Part shown: piece after piece, positions 25,759 to 33,799 of the stretch | Numbering within the stretch: the stretch's first letter is position 1 | How the letters are laid out: each line of letters starts with the position of its first letter | Origin: Coriobacteriia bacterium | Lineage (GTDB): Bacteria > Actinomycetota > Coriobacteriia > Anaerosomatales > Anaerosomataceae | Assembly (NCBI GenBank): GCA_030652115.1 | Contig: JAUSBK010000001.1 | Location: 58,254-122,253, forward strand | Direction of reading: 5' to 3' | Length of the DNA: 64,000 nucleotides | The notes under the pieces: generated by a model | What the model was told of the DNA's origin: nothing | What the model saw: only the letters and a program-made list of their open reading frames with translations | The model's database searches: none | Translations under genes and position numbers: made by a program

Positions 25759-26690
25759 CAAGCGACTCCGCGAAGCGTCCGTGCCCGCATCAGGAGGTCC
25801 ATGCCTTCGCAACGCGACCGCAAGTCGAGGTAGTAGGAGTAGGTCGCGATGCTCGTGAGCGGCACGGTGATGGACAGCGCGATCGCGTTGATCAGGCCCG
25901 TGACCACGGTCAGCCACACCATACCCGGAGCGCCGAACCCGCCTGTCGCCCACACGGCATCCGGGTTCTGCACGATCGATACGATCAGCGGGATGAACGT
26001 GATCGATGAGATGGCCTGCTGCAGCACCGAGTTGATCAGCGCCATCATCACGAGGAAACCGACCGTGCGCCACTCGTTGCCACGCACGAGGGAGGCGCTC
26101 CGCGTGAACGCTGCGCTGAGCGACGCGCGTTCGACCACCACGGTCGGGCCGATCATGGAGAACCGGGCCCAGAAGTACAGCGAGCCGACGACGCTCCCGA
26201 TCAGAACCGCTGGCAGTAGACAGATGATGAATGTGCCGATCATGCTGGCGACCGTCACGACGCCGTACAGGATTATGCCGACGACGATCGTCGCCCCAAG
26301 ATAGGCGAGCCACCGCTCACGTCCGGCCTTCAGGAACTCACCGGGTGTGCTCCGTTGACCGAAGAGCATGACTTCGGCGGAGCTGTAGACACTCGAAGCG
26401 TAGTAGGCGCGAGCGAGTCCGGCGGCGGCGATGCCCACCAGCAACACCCCGTACAGAGCAATGAAGGAGACGAGGAATGCGGCGGCCTCCTCCTCGGATG
26501 CCGCGGACATCGACATGACGGAGTCCATGTACACGTAGTTGTAGACACTCGACGCGGCCAACTGAAGAAGCATCGCCGGGAAGATGATCCACAGGGCCGC
26601 AGTCGCGTAGGTCTTGAAGTGTGCGCGGTACATGGCGATCGCATCATCGATCACGCGCCCGATGCTTCGAGTACCGAATCCCATGCTCAC
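25758..26690 (-). CDS. multi-pass membrane protein at the head of the MoxR operon (DUF7847/GDPD membrane-domain-like)
   Basis: A 310-residue protein starting SMGFGTRSIGRVIDDAIAMYRAHF, a pattern shared with membrane domains next to glycerophosphodiesterases and with DUF7847-type proteins. Six hydrophobic helices follow, including LVSFIALYGVLLVGIAAAGLA, ATIVVGIILYGVVTVASMIG and TFIICLLPAVLIGSVVGSLY. The segment RSASLVRGNEWRTVGFLVMM is the usual loop-helix of the fold. GTG 26690 was preferred over ATG 26684 because GGGGAGG lies 10 nt before it. It is the first gene of the operon that continues through DUF4129, DUF4350, MoxR and DUF58. Confidence 0.8.
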   Translation of the reverse strand: MSMGFGTRSIGRVIDDAIAMYRAHFKTYATAALWIIFPAMLLQLAASSVYNYVYMDSVMSMSAASEEEAAAFLVSFIALYGVLLVGIAAAGLARAYYASSVYSSAEVMLFGQRSTPGEFLKAGRERWLAYLGATIVVGIILYGVVTVASMIGTFIICLLPAVLIGSVVGSLYFWARFSMIGPTVVVERASLSAAFTRSASLVRGNEWRTVGFLVMMALINSVLQQAISSITFIPLIVSIVQNPDAVWATGGFGAPGMVWLTVVTGLINAIALSITVPLTSIATYSYYLDLRSRCEGMDLLMRARTLRGVA

Positions 26691-26870
26691 CGGCGGCCGT
26701 CCTCCCCGTACCCCCACGGACACACCCTGCAAGGATACCGCACCGGCGGGGGGCGCGAGCCTCTCCGCCGGAGCCATCCCTCGGCCGTGCACAGCGCCCA
26801 TCACAAGTCGACCTTCACGCCATCGAATCCGTCTTCTGGCGTTAGTCCTCCGTGGATGCGGGTATCTTAC

Positions 26871-26887
26871 TGACTGACCGTCAGTCA
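26871..26887. promoter_or_regulatory. 17-bp palindromic operator TGACTGAC-C-GTCAGTCA
   Basis: Two perfect 8-bp arms flank a single central base, of the TGAC/GTCA type bound by many TetR proteins. A TATCTT box at 26863-26868 lies just upstream, so a bound repressor would cover the start of transcription of the permease-ATPase-TetR operon. The TetR at 28727-29329 is the likely ligand. Confidence 0.65.
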
Positions 26888-26934
26888 TTAGCGTGCAGGG
26901 GGCCCTCTCCCTGATCCCGGGAGGCGGATGGGCA

Positions 26935-28050
26935 ATGAAACTCGGCAACCTGATCATCAAGAACGTGCTGCGCCAGAAGACGCGCACCGGGCTGACCCTG
27001 CTCGGGATCAGCATCGGCATCGCAACGATCCTCACGCTCGGCGCGGTGGCCGACGGGCTCACCGTGGCGTTTTCGGGCATAGTGAGTTCCGGCGAGGCGG
27101 ACTTCCTCATCGGTCAGGCCGGCTCCTCGGACCTCACCTTCAGCCGCCTGAACGAGGACATCCTCGACCGCCTGCGCGACGAGGACGGCATCGAGCAGAT
27201 CGAGGGCGTGAGCCTCGGCGTGACCCGCTACGGCGAGAACCCGTTCTTCATGGCGTTCGGGCTTTCCGAGAGCGGCGTGAAACTCGGCGGCTTCTCGCGG
27301 GTGCGCGGCGATGCCCTCTACCCCGGCGAGGACGAGGTGGTGCTCGGCAAGGTCGCCGCGAGTGTGACCGGCAAGGAGCCCGGGGACACGATCGAGCTCT
27401 TCGGCGAGGAGTTCGAGGTCGTGGGCGTGTACGAGACAGGCGAACAGCTCCAGGACGGCGGCGCGATGTTCCGCACGTCCACGCTGCAGCGCGTCACCCA
27501 GACCGAGGGCAACATCACCATCGCATTCGCCAAGGTGACCGAGGGAACGGATGTGGCGGAGATCACGGCGCACCTCGATGAGAAGTACGCCAAAGAGATC
27601 GTCACGATCAAGAGCGCCGACGAGGTCTCGCGCATCGACCAGGGCACGGAGATCATCAACGGGGCCACCTGGATGATTTCCGCACTCGCGGTGATCATCG
27701 GTGCGATCGGCGTGATGAACACGATGATCATCAGCGTCTTCGACCGCATCCGGGAGATCGGCGTGCTCAAGGCCGTAGGCTGGCGCCGCCGCACCGTAAT
27801 GGCGATGGTGCTCGGTGAGTCGGTCATCATCGGGCTCGTGGCTGTGGTGGTGGGCTCGGCGATCGCAATGGCCGTGCTCGTTCCGATGTCGCAGACCGAC
27901 ATGGCCCGTGCGTTCCTGCAGCCTGCATACAGCGTCGAGCTCTGGCTGCGCGCCACGGCAGTAGCCGTGCTGGTGTCGGTCATCGGCGCGCTGTACCCGG
28001 CGTGGAAAGCAGCGAGTCTCTCCCCCGTTGAAGCCCTTCGGTACGAGTAA
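26935..28050 (+). CDS. FtsX-like ABC exporter permease
   Basis: A 371-residue MacB-type permease. One helix near the N-terminus (RTGLTLLGISIGIATILTLGAV) is followed by an external domain of about 200 residues and three C-terminal helices, with GAIGVMNTMIISVFDRIREIGVLKAVGW and the end YPAWKAASLSPVEALRYE. ATG 26935 was chosen because the KLGNLIIKNVLRQKTRTGLTLLG start is typical; GGGAGG is about 12 nt away. An ATPase follows 11 nt downstream. No adaptor gene is present, unlike the operon at 6.5 kb. Substrate unknown; export of a toxic lipid or peptide that releases the TetR is a reasonable guess. Confidence 0.92.
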   Translation: MKLGNLIIKNVLRQKTRTGLTLLGISIGIATILTLGAVADGLTVAFSGIVSSGEADFLIGQAGSSDLTFSRLNEDILDRLRDEDGIEQIEGVSLGVTRYGENPFFMAFGLSESGVKLGGFSRVRGDALYPGEDEVVLGKVAASVTGKEPGDTIELFGEEFEVVGVYETGEQLQDGGAMFRTSTLQRVTQTEGNITIAFAKVTEGTDVAEITAHLDEKYAKEIVTIKSADEVSRIDQGTEIINGATWMISALAVIIGAIGVMNTMIISVFDRIREIGVLKAVGWRRRTVMAMVLGESVIIGLVAVVVGSAIAMAVLVPMSQTDMARAFLQPAYSVELWLRATAVAVLVSVIGALYPAWKAASLSPVEALRYE

Positions 28051-28061
28051 AGGAGTCGGCA

Positions 28062-28730
28062 ATGGCAATCATCGAAGCCATCGGCGTGAAGCGTCACTTT
28101 GACCGCGGCGCGATCAAAGCGCTCGACGGCGTGGACCTCGCGATCGAGTCCGGCGAGTTCGTGGCGATCATCGGCCCGAGCGGTTCGGGCAAGTCCACGC
28201 TCCTGCACATGCTCGGCGCGCTCGACACGCCCGATGAGGGGCGCGTCGTCATCGACGACATCGATCTTGCCGAGGAGCGGGACCTCGCCTCGTTCCGACG
28301 GCGAACCGTCGGATTCGTATTCCAGCTGCACAATCTCATCCCGACCCTCACCGCGCTCGAGAACGTGCAGATCCCGCTCATGGAAGACGGACTCGGTTCA
28401 GCCGAGCGCCGCACCCGCGCGCTCGAACTGCTTGAGCGAGTAGGGCTTTCCGACCGGGTGGACAGCCTGCCCACTACGCTCTCCGGCGGGGAGCGTCAGC
28501 GTGTGGCGATCGCACGCGCGCTGGTGAATCGGCCGCGTATCCTGATTGCAGACGAGCCGACGGGCGCCGTCGACTCGGCAAACAGCAAGCGCATCATGGA
28601 CCTGCTGCGCACAGTGAGCCGCGAGACCGGCATGACGCTGGTGGTCGTGACGCACGACCCGCAGGTGGCCGAGCAGGCCGACCGCGTGATACGGGTGCTC
28701 GATGGACGGGTGGTGACCGAGGCGGCATGA
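28062..28730 (+). CDS. ABC exporter ATP-binding protein, LolD/MacB type
   Basis: A 222-residue ATPase with Walker A GPSGSGKST, Q-loop FVFQLHNLIPTLTALENV, signature LSGGERQRVAIARA, Walker B ILIADEPTGAVDS and H-switch VVTHDP. AAAGGAG lies 7 nt before the ATG. Its last codons overlap the TetR start (ATGA). With the upstream permease it forms a two-component exporter. Confidence 0.95.
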   Translation: MAIIEAIGVKRHFDRGAIKALDGVDLAIESGEFVAIIGPSGSGKSTLLHMLGALDTPDEGRVVIDDIDLAEERDLASFRRRTVGFVFQLHNLIPTLTALENVQIPLMEDGLGSAERRTRALELLERVGLSDRVDSLPTTLSGGERQRVAIARALVNRPRILIADEPTGAVDSANSKRIMDLLRTVSRETGMTLVVVTHDPQVAEQADRVIRVLDGRVVTEAA

Positions 28731-29329
28731 GTCCCAGGCAGCGCAAGGACCCGGGAGTCCGACGTGCGGAGCTCGTGGCGGCGGCCGCCGCTCTGTTCGC
28801 GGAACGTGGCGTGAGCGATACCGCTGTGAGCGACATCGTGAAGACCGCCGGTGTGGCGCAAGGCACCTTCTACCTGTACTTCGAAAGCAAGGACGCCATC
28901 ATCTGCGCGGTGGTCGAGACGCTTATCGACCAGATGGTGGGCCACATCGAGGACGCCCTCGCCGATCCCGACCGGCGCGCGGTCGAGAAGCTCGAGGCGA
29001 TGGCTGCAGCGCTCGTGGAGATCAACGACGAGCCGTTCGAGGTCGAGTTGATGGCGGTCTTCCACCGCCCGGACAACCTGCCCATCCACGACCGGGTGAT
29101 GCGGAGCCTCGTTCCGCGGCTGATGCCGAATCTCGCCGCGATCATCCGCCAGGGGGTCGAGGAGGGGGATTTCGTCTCCGAGGACCCCGAAGCAACGGCC
29201 TGGTTCGTCCTCGGCGCACTCCAGGGCATGGAGACGGCGTTCACCGACGTGAACAAGACTCAAAGCGCGATCGTGCAGCTCAGGGCATTTGTGCTGAGGG
29301 GACTCGGGTACGCCGACGAGCGCTCCTGA
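28727..29329 (+). CDS. TetR family transcriptional regulator
   Basis: A 200-residue TetR/AcrR-type repressor. The HTH comprises RRAELVAAAAALFAERGVSD, TAVSDIVKTAGVAQGTFYLYF and ESKDAI. The C-terminal ligand pocket is about 140 residues and includes FVLGALQGMETAF. The ATGA overlap with the ATPase gene places it last in the exporter operon. It most likely represses from the TGACTGAC/GTCAGTCA site upstream of the permease, giving drug- or lipid-inducible feedback. Confidence 0.9.
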   Translation: MSPRQRKDPGVRRAELVAAAAALFAERGVSDTAVSDIVKTAGVAQGTFYLYFESKDAIICAVVETLIDQMVGHIEDALADPDRRAVEKLEAMAAALVEINDEPFEVELMAVFHRPDNLPIHDRVMRSLVPRLMPNLAAIIRQGVEEGDFVSEDPEATAWFVLGALQGMETAFTDVNKTQSAIVQLRAFVLRGLGYADERS

Positions 29330-29350
29330 TGTCTTCCGCGATGACCCGGC

Positions 29351-29728
29351 TCAGGCGGTATCGTCCGCCTGTGGCCGGTGTTCCGCCGCGGGCGTTACCT
29401 CGGACGATGCCTCCATCGGCGCCGCAGCCGTCGGCTGCCTTCTCGGATACGGCTTCATCACGATGAAGTAGTACACGACGGCACCGATCACCCCCACGAG
29501 CAGCACGATGAGCAGCCAGATCATCCGCTCGTTCGGGTCATCCCGTCCGGCACGTGCGTTGGGGAAGTCCTCCGGCGCGCGCTGGACGACGTCCACGAGC
29601 GCGATGACCCACACCACGACCGAAGCGACACCCAGCACCAACGGGATCAGGTACATCAGGCACATCATCGAGGTCCAGAGCGCAACGAGCGCTCCGGCTG
29701 TCGCGTCGCTTCCGGCTCCGTACTCCAT
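29351..29728 (-). CDS. small membrane protein with PLDc_N-type domain
   Basis: A 125-residue protein with two main helices: LIPLVLGVASVVVWVIALVDVVQRA and MIWLLIVLLVGVIGAVVYYFIVMKPYPRR. The second helix ends with YYFIVMKPYPRR. The WVIALVDV...PNERMIWLLIVLLVGVIGAVVYYF pattern is that of the phospholipase-D-nuclease N-terminal (PLDc_N) domain, found as a free small protein in many actinobacteria. The C-terminal tail is soluble and disordered. The SD (GGGGGAG) is only 2 nt from the ATG, so the Met codons at 20-21 may be used instead. Function unknown. Confidence 0.75.
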   Translation of the reverse strand: MEYGAGSDATAGALVALWTSMMCLMYLIPLVLGVASVVVWVIALVDVVQRAPEDFPNARAGRDDPNERMIWLLIVLLVGVIGAVVYYFIVMKPYPRRQPTAAAPMEASSEVTPAAEHRPQADDTA

Positions 29729-29755
29729 GACTCCCCCATTCGCGTGGACTGTCTT

Positions 29756-30604
29756 CTACAGAGAGAATTCCCCGCGCGCCACCACAGCGGCGCTTCCGCC
29801 GACGTCGACTCTCATGATGCCGTCCGGCCCGCCTTCGGCGCGTGCGTGCAGCGTGCTCGGGCGTCCGATCTCAGCGCCCTGCGAGATCACGATCTGATCG
29901 CCCCAGGCGATGCGTCCGTGCCGGGCGAGGTGGACCGCAAGGGGTCCGGCTGCCGAACCGGTGGCGGGATCCTCCCCCACGCCGAGCTCGGGGGCGAACA
30001 TGCGGGTCTTGACCCGGTCCCCCGCTGCGCAGAAGCAGCTCACACCCGCCACGCCCGAAGCTTCGGCGAGCAACCGCATGTCGGGCTTGAGCGCGGCGAC
30101 CTCGGCTTCACTCTCGAGCGTCACGAGCAGGTGCTGCACGCCGTTGTCGTAGCGCTCTACCGGAAGTGCCGAGCCGCCTACGCCGAGCGCGTCGAAGAGC
30201 GCCCCGGGTTCGGCGACCGGCTCGACCGACGGGATCGGTTGCTCCATCCAGCCGAAGACGATGCGCGCGCCTTCGCGCTCGAGGGTGACCGGCACCACAC
30301 CGGCAGCGGTCTCGATACGCAGCACCACCTTCTGGAGCGGTCCCGCCACCGCAAACGCGGTCCCGAGCGTCGGGTGACCGGCGAATGGCAGTTCGCGTAC
30401 GGGCGTGAAGATGCGCATGCGGATGTCGGCGTCGCCCTCGGGAGGCAGCACGAACGTGGTCTCGGAGAAGTTCAGCTCCCGCGCGAGCATCTGCATCTCG
30501 GCGTCGGACAGCCCGCCCCCGTTGGTGAACACGCCGAGTTGGTTGCCGGCGAACGGCACATCGGTGAAGACATCCACGATCACGAAGCGGTACCTGCGCG
30601 GCAC
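29756..30604 (-). CDS. PhzF family isomerase/epimerase
   Basis: A 282-residue protein of the PhzF fold (diaminopimelate-epimerase-like): VIVDVFTDVPFAGNQLGVF at the N-terminus, FSETTFVLPP with the catalytic-type Glu, RIFTPVRELPFAGHPTLGTA, and GVGEDPATGSAAGPLAVHL with the second anion-hole loop. Substrate unknown; the family isomerises small acids. GTG 30604 has GGAGGGA 6 nt upstream and gives the standard N-terminus, whereas the ATG at 30646 does not. It is divergent from the TspO/ArsS operon, and a 16-bp inverted repeat sits between them. Confidence 0.93.
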   Translation of the reverse strand: MPRRYRFVIVDVFTDVPFAGNQLGVFTNGGGLSDAEMQMLARELNFSETTFVLPPEGDADIRMRIFTPVRELPFAGHPTLGTAFAVAGPLQKVVLRIETAAGVVPVTLEREGARIVFGWMEQPIPSVEPVAEPGALFDALGVGGSALPVERYDNGVQHLLVTLESEAEVAALKPDMRLLAEASGVAGVSCFCAAGDRVKTRMFAPELGVGEDPATGSAAGPLAVHLARHGRIAWGDQIVISQGAEIGRPSTLHARAEGGPDGIMRVDVGGSAAVVARGEFSL

Positions 30605-30649
30605 AGCGGCTCCCTCCTGCGGGGATACACAATTGGTGGCGAACATCGC

Positions 30650-30665
30650 GAGCTGATGTCAGCTC
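30650..30665. promoter_or_regulatory. inverted repeat GAGCTGA-TG-TCAGCTC between divergent genes
   Basis: Two perfect 7-bp arms separated by 2 bp lie 46 bp from the PhzF start and 71 bp from the TspO start, in the right place for a regulator of one or both genes. No regulator gene is adjacent. Confidence 0.4.
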
Positions 30666-30735
30666 TGATGATAGCGAGTCACGCAGGGAGTGTACGCTGG
30701 GCCCGTGTTCGCACCGCCGGACCGAGGAGAGAGCG

Positions 30736-31122
30736 ATGACCTGGTACGAGGAACTCGTCAAGCCAGCGTGGGCACCGCCGGCACCCGTCTTCGGCATCGT
30801 CTGGAGCATCCTTTACCCGATCATCATCGTGGCGTACGGCTACGTCATCTACCGAATCTTCCGCGGCGATTTCCCACCGACGTTGCTGGTGCCGATCCTC
30901 TTGAACGTAGCCACCAACATCGCATTCACGCCGATCCAGTTCGGCCTGCGGAACCTCTGGCTCGCCGAGTTCGACATCATCGTCGTGCTGGCGACGATCG
31001 TCTGGTCGATGATCGCGATCTGGCCGCACACGCGCTGGGCGTCACTCGCGCTCACCCCCTACCTCGTGTGGGTGATGATCGCGACCGCGCTGCAGTCGAG
31101 CATCACGTGGCTCAACCGGTGA
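30736..31122 (+). CDS. TspO/MBR family membrane protein
   Basis: A 128-residue tryptophan-rich sensory protein of the TspO type with five hydrophobic helices. It begins WYEELVKPAWAPPAPVFGIVWSILY, the family's helix-1 motif (KPxWxPP...VFGxVWxxLY), and includes NVATNIAFTPIQFGLRNLWLAEFDI. It is shorter than the 150-160 residues usual for TspO, with a brief C-terminus. TspO proteins bind porphyrins and may take part in oxidative or metal stress. GAGGAGAG precedes the ATG. The stop overlaps the ArsS GTG, so it belongs to the arsenosugar operon. Confidence 0.88.
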   Translation: MTWYEELVKPAWAPPAPVFGIVWSILYPIIIVAYGYVIYRIFRGDFPPTLLVPILLNVATNIAFTPIQFGLRNLWLAEFDIIVVLATIVWSMIAIWPHTRWASLALTPYLVWVMIATALQSSITWLNR

Positions 31123-32075
31123 GCGTTGTGATGGACACGTCTGCGGCCGCGTTCGAGCGCAGCATCGCAGCCGTGCTCCCGAAGGCGCCGTATGCCGAGC
31201 GCCTGGAACTCCTCCAGGTCAACCTCGGCCGGCGCTGCAATTCGGCGTGCACGCACTGTCATCAATCGTGCTCGCCGTCGTGCACGGAGATGATGGACGA
31301 AGCGACGCTGGCTGCCGTGTCCCGGATCGCCCTCGACGTACGACCAGCGCTCGTGGACATCACCGGCGGCTCGCCGGAGCTCCACCCCGGCCTGCCCGCG
31401 CTGGTGTCTCAGCTGCGGTCCGCGGGTCTGCGCACCCGGATGCGCACCAACCTTACGGCACTTCTTGAACCGGATGCCGAGGGACTGATCGACCACCTCG
31501 CCGAGGCAGGCGTTGAGCTGCTTGCCTCCGTACCCGCGCTGACCAGCGACGCTTACGCCAGCCAGCGTGGCAGACAGCTCGATAGTGCGCTCGCGGTGCT
31601 CCGACGTCTCAACGATGAGGGGTGGGGGCGTCCCGGGGGCGTCCGCCTCGATCTCGCCGTGGACTCCAGCGTATACGGTGCTGACTGCGCGTCAGACGAC
31701 CTCACCGCCCGCTACCGCGCTGAGCTCTGCAGTGGTCTCCGCATCGACTTCAACGACCTGATGCTCATCACCACGATGCCGATCGGTCGTTTCAGGGCCG
31801 CGCTGGAGCGGCGAGGTGAATACGAGTCCTATCTCAGCGGACTTGCCGGGCGATTCAACCCCGCCACCGTGGCGAACCTTTCGTGCCGGACAGCGATCGA
31901 GATCGCCTGGGACGGCACGCTGTCCGACTGCGATTTCAACCTCGGCGCCGGCCTGGGCACCGCCCGGGGAGAACCGGCGCACATCTCCGAGTTCGACGCA
32001 CTGCGTCTCGCACAGCGCCGCATCCGGTTCGCGTCGCACTGTTGGGCGTGCGCGGCGGGTGACGGCTCGGGTTGA
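31119..32075 (+). CDS. arsS: ArsS-type radical SAM protein (arsenosugar biosynthesis)
   Basis: A 318-residue radical SAM enzyme. The 4Fe-4S-binding cysteines are in GRRCNSACTHCHQSCSP (CxxxCxxC); VDITGGSPELHP follows as the GGxxP glycine motif. The C-terminal half has the DUF3641-like FNPATVANLSCRTAIEIAWDGTLSDCDFN and HCWACAAGDGSG. These are the marks of ArsS, proposed to join the 5'-deoxyadenosyl group to methylated arsenicals on the way to arsenosugars. Many ArsS carry Sec; here the motif has Cys instead (HQSCSPSC). GTG 31119 overlaps the TspO stop; ATG 31131 is an alternative. The TTGA overlap links it to the glycosyltransferase gene. Confidence 0.85.
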   Translation: MSVVMDTSAAAFERSIAAVLPKAPYAERLELLQVNLGRRCNSACTHCHQSCSPSCTEMMDEATLAAVSRIALDVRPALVDITGGSPELHPGLPALVSQLRSAGLRTRMRTNLTALLEPDAEGLIDHLAEAGVELLASVPALTSDAYASQRGRQLDSALAVLRRLNDEGWGRPGGVRLDLAVDSSVYGADCASDDLTARYRAELCSGLRIDFNDLMLITTMPIGRFRAALERRGEYESYLSGLAGRFNPATVANLSCRTAIEIAWDGTLSDCDFNLGAGLGTARGEPAHISEFDALRLAQRRIRFASHCWACAAGDGSG

Positions 32076-33421
32076 CAGGGCGCACTTTTGTGACCCGGTC
32101 GGGACACGGCGTGCGACCCCGGCTCATCGTCCTGACGCGCTATCCGGTCCTCGGCACCGTCAAGAGCCGGATAGCCGCGGAGCTTGGCGCCGAAGCAGCG
32201 CTCGCGCTACACCGCGAGCTTGCGGAGCACGCGCTCAGGCGTGCCCGTGCCGTCGAACTCGCAGGCGCTGTCGACATGGAGATCAGGCTCGCCGACGGCT
32301 CTGCCGCAGACGGCAGACGCTGGCTGGGACACCGGCTCCGAGTGCGCCCACAGCGCGAAGGCACCTTGGGCGACAGGCTCGCCGAAGCCCTGGGGACGGC
32401 GATCTCCGAGGGTGCGCCGGCGGCGATCGCGATCGGCGCGGACTGCCCTGATGTGGGCGGATCGATCATCCGTGAGGCGATCGCCCACCTCGACCGCGCC
32501 CCCGTCGCACTCGGACCGGCCGAAGATGGCGGCTACTACCTGGTCGGCGTGCGCGCGGACGTTTCAGAAGCGGTCACGGCCGCGCTGTTCGAGCAGATCC
32601 CCTGGGGCACGTCGGAGGTGCTCGCCGTCACGCTCGCGCGGCTCTCGGCACGTGAGATCTCTCCGGTGCTGCTGCCCACGCTCGCCGACATCGACCGACC
32701 GGAGGACTCACGCCGTTGGGAAGCGCGGCGCAGCGAGGACGGATCACGCGTGAGCGTGGTCGTGCCCGCACTCGACGAGGAGTCGACCGTTGCGAGTGCG
32801 GTGCTGAGTGCCCGTGTAGCGGGCGCATACGAGGTGATCGTGGCCGACGGCGGGAGCACTGACGCCACCGTTGCGCTGGCCGAAGATGCGGGGGCACTGG
32901 TCGTGCACGCACCCCGTGGCAGAGCCGTGCAGATGAACGCGGGTGCTGCGATTGCCACCGGCGACACGCTCCTGTTCTTGCATGCCGATACCGTACTGCC
33001 CCCCGACGCCTGCGCACAGGCCGCTCGCGTGCTCGACGATTCCCGAGCGGTGGGCGGGGCCTTCGGCTACTCGGCGGGAAGTGAGACCGACCGGCTCGAC
33101 CGCTTCATCTCGGCGATGGGCCAGCTTCGCTACGCCATCTTCCGCCTGCCCTACGGCGACCAGGCGATCTTCGCGCGGCGCAGCGTCTTAGAGGACCTCG
33201 GCGGCTTCCCGGAGCTTCCGGTGATGGAAGACCGCGAGTTCGCGCTCAGGCTCAAGCGTCTGGGTGGCCTGGGTCGCGCACCGGGCGCGGTCCGCACATC
33301 GGCGCGCGCGTGGCGTGAGCGCGGGCTGATCGGCGCCACCGCTCGCGACATGGCGACGATCGCGGGGTACCGGCTCGGGATCGACCCGGCGCGGCTCGCA
33401 CGTTGGCGGAGCGGTCGCTAG
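32072..33421 (+). CDS. fused DUF2064 - family 2 glycosyltransferase (TIGR04282-TIGR04283), arsenosugar type
   Basis: A 449-residue two-domain protein. Residues about 15-215 form a DUF2064/TIGR04282 nucleotidyl- or glycosyl-transferase domain (RLIVLTRYPVLGTVKSRIA, IAIGADCPDVGG, LGPAEDGGYYLVGV). Residues about 225-445 form a GT2 domain of TIGR04283 type (VSVVVPALDEESTV, VIVADGGSTDATV, LFLHADTVLPP, YGDQAIFARR, VMEDREFALRLKR). The two domains are usually separate genes beside arsS; here they are one. The TTG start overlaps the ArsS stop. They likely move the ribose or sugar portion in arsenosugar assembly, a role assigned by genomic association. Confidence 0.87.
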   Translation: MTGRTFVTRSGHGVRPRLIVLTRYPVLGTVKSRIAAELGAEAALALHRELAEHALRRARAVELAGAVDMEIRLADGSAADGRRWLGHRLRVRPQREGTLGDRLAEALGTAISEGAPAAIAIGADCPDVGGSIIREAIAHLDRAPVALGPAEDGGYYLVGVRADVSEAVTAALFEQIPWGTSEVLAVTLARLSAREISPVLLPTLADIDRPEDSRRWEARRSEDGSRVSVVVPALDEESTVASAVLSARVAGAYEVIVADGGSTDATVALAEDAGALVVHAPRGRAVQMNAGAAIATGDTLLFLHADTVLPPDACAQAARVLDDSRAVGGAFGYSAGSETDRLDRFISAMGQLRYAIFRLPYGDQAIFARRSVLEDLGGFPELPVMEDREFALRLKRLGGLGRAPGAVRTSARAWRERGLIGATARDMATIAGYRLGIDPARLARWRSGR

Positions 33422-33450
33422 ACCCGTGCACCTCCCGGAGTCAATACAGG

Positions 33451-33690
33451 CTAGTAATCGACGTGCGACCCGTCGCAGTAAGGCGGGTTGCCGGTGAGAC
33501 CGCAGGTACACACCGCGATCGACGTCACACCATCCGACTCGAACTCAAGTGGCGTGATCTCCGAGCCCGCGTGCGACCCGTCGCAGTACGGCGGCGTCTT
33601 AGTCTTGCCGCATTGGCACCAGGAGTACGTGCCTTCGGCCAGCACGCCCACCGCAGGCTTCTCCACTGATTCCGCATTCTCGAAACGCAT
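33451..33690 (-). CDS. small CDGSH iron-sulfur domain protein
   Basis: A 79-residue protein with two tandem CDGSH motifs: CQCGKTKTPPYCDGSHAGS and CTCGLTGNPPYCDGSHVDY. Each has the CxC-x-C-x-DGSH ligand set for a 2Fe-2S cluster, giving the bacterial pseudo-dimeric CDGSH form. ATG 33690 has GGGAG 4-5 nt upstream and begins just before the domain. Soluble redox or Fe-S transfer protein. It is on the opposite strand to the arsenosugar operon, between it and the arsM genes. Confidence 0.9.
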   Translation of the reverse strand: MRFENAESVEKPAVGVLAEGTYSWCQCGKTKTPPYCDGSHAGSEITPLEFESDGVTSIAVCTCGLTGNPPYCDGSHVDY

Positions 33691-33770
33691 GGCTGCTCCC
33701 GTCGTCGCATGAGGTCGTGGAATGTCCATACCCGCTGGGACCACGACCCAGATGACCGCACGTCAGGTGC

Positions 33771-33799
33771 TTGACGCCGCGTAGCATCCTGATTATTCT
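33771..33799 (+). promoter_or_regulatory. sigma-70-type promoter of the AbrB-like/arsM unit
   Basis: TTGACG at 33771-33776 and TATTCT at 33794-33799 are separated by exactly 17 bp, giving a near-consensus promoter pointing at the AbrB-like gene 33 bp downstream. The -10 box is inside the first of three 9-bp repeats. Confidence 0.6.

Noticed and set aside
31240-31300. Possible Sec position in ArsS
   Set aside because: Several ArsS proteins carry Sec near the cluster motif, but here the frame has no TGA; the positions are Cys and Ser.
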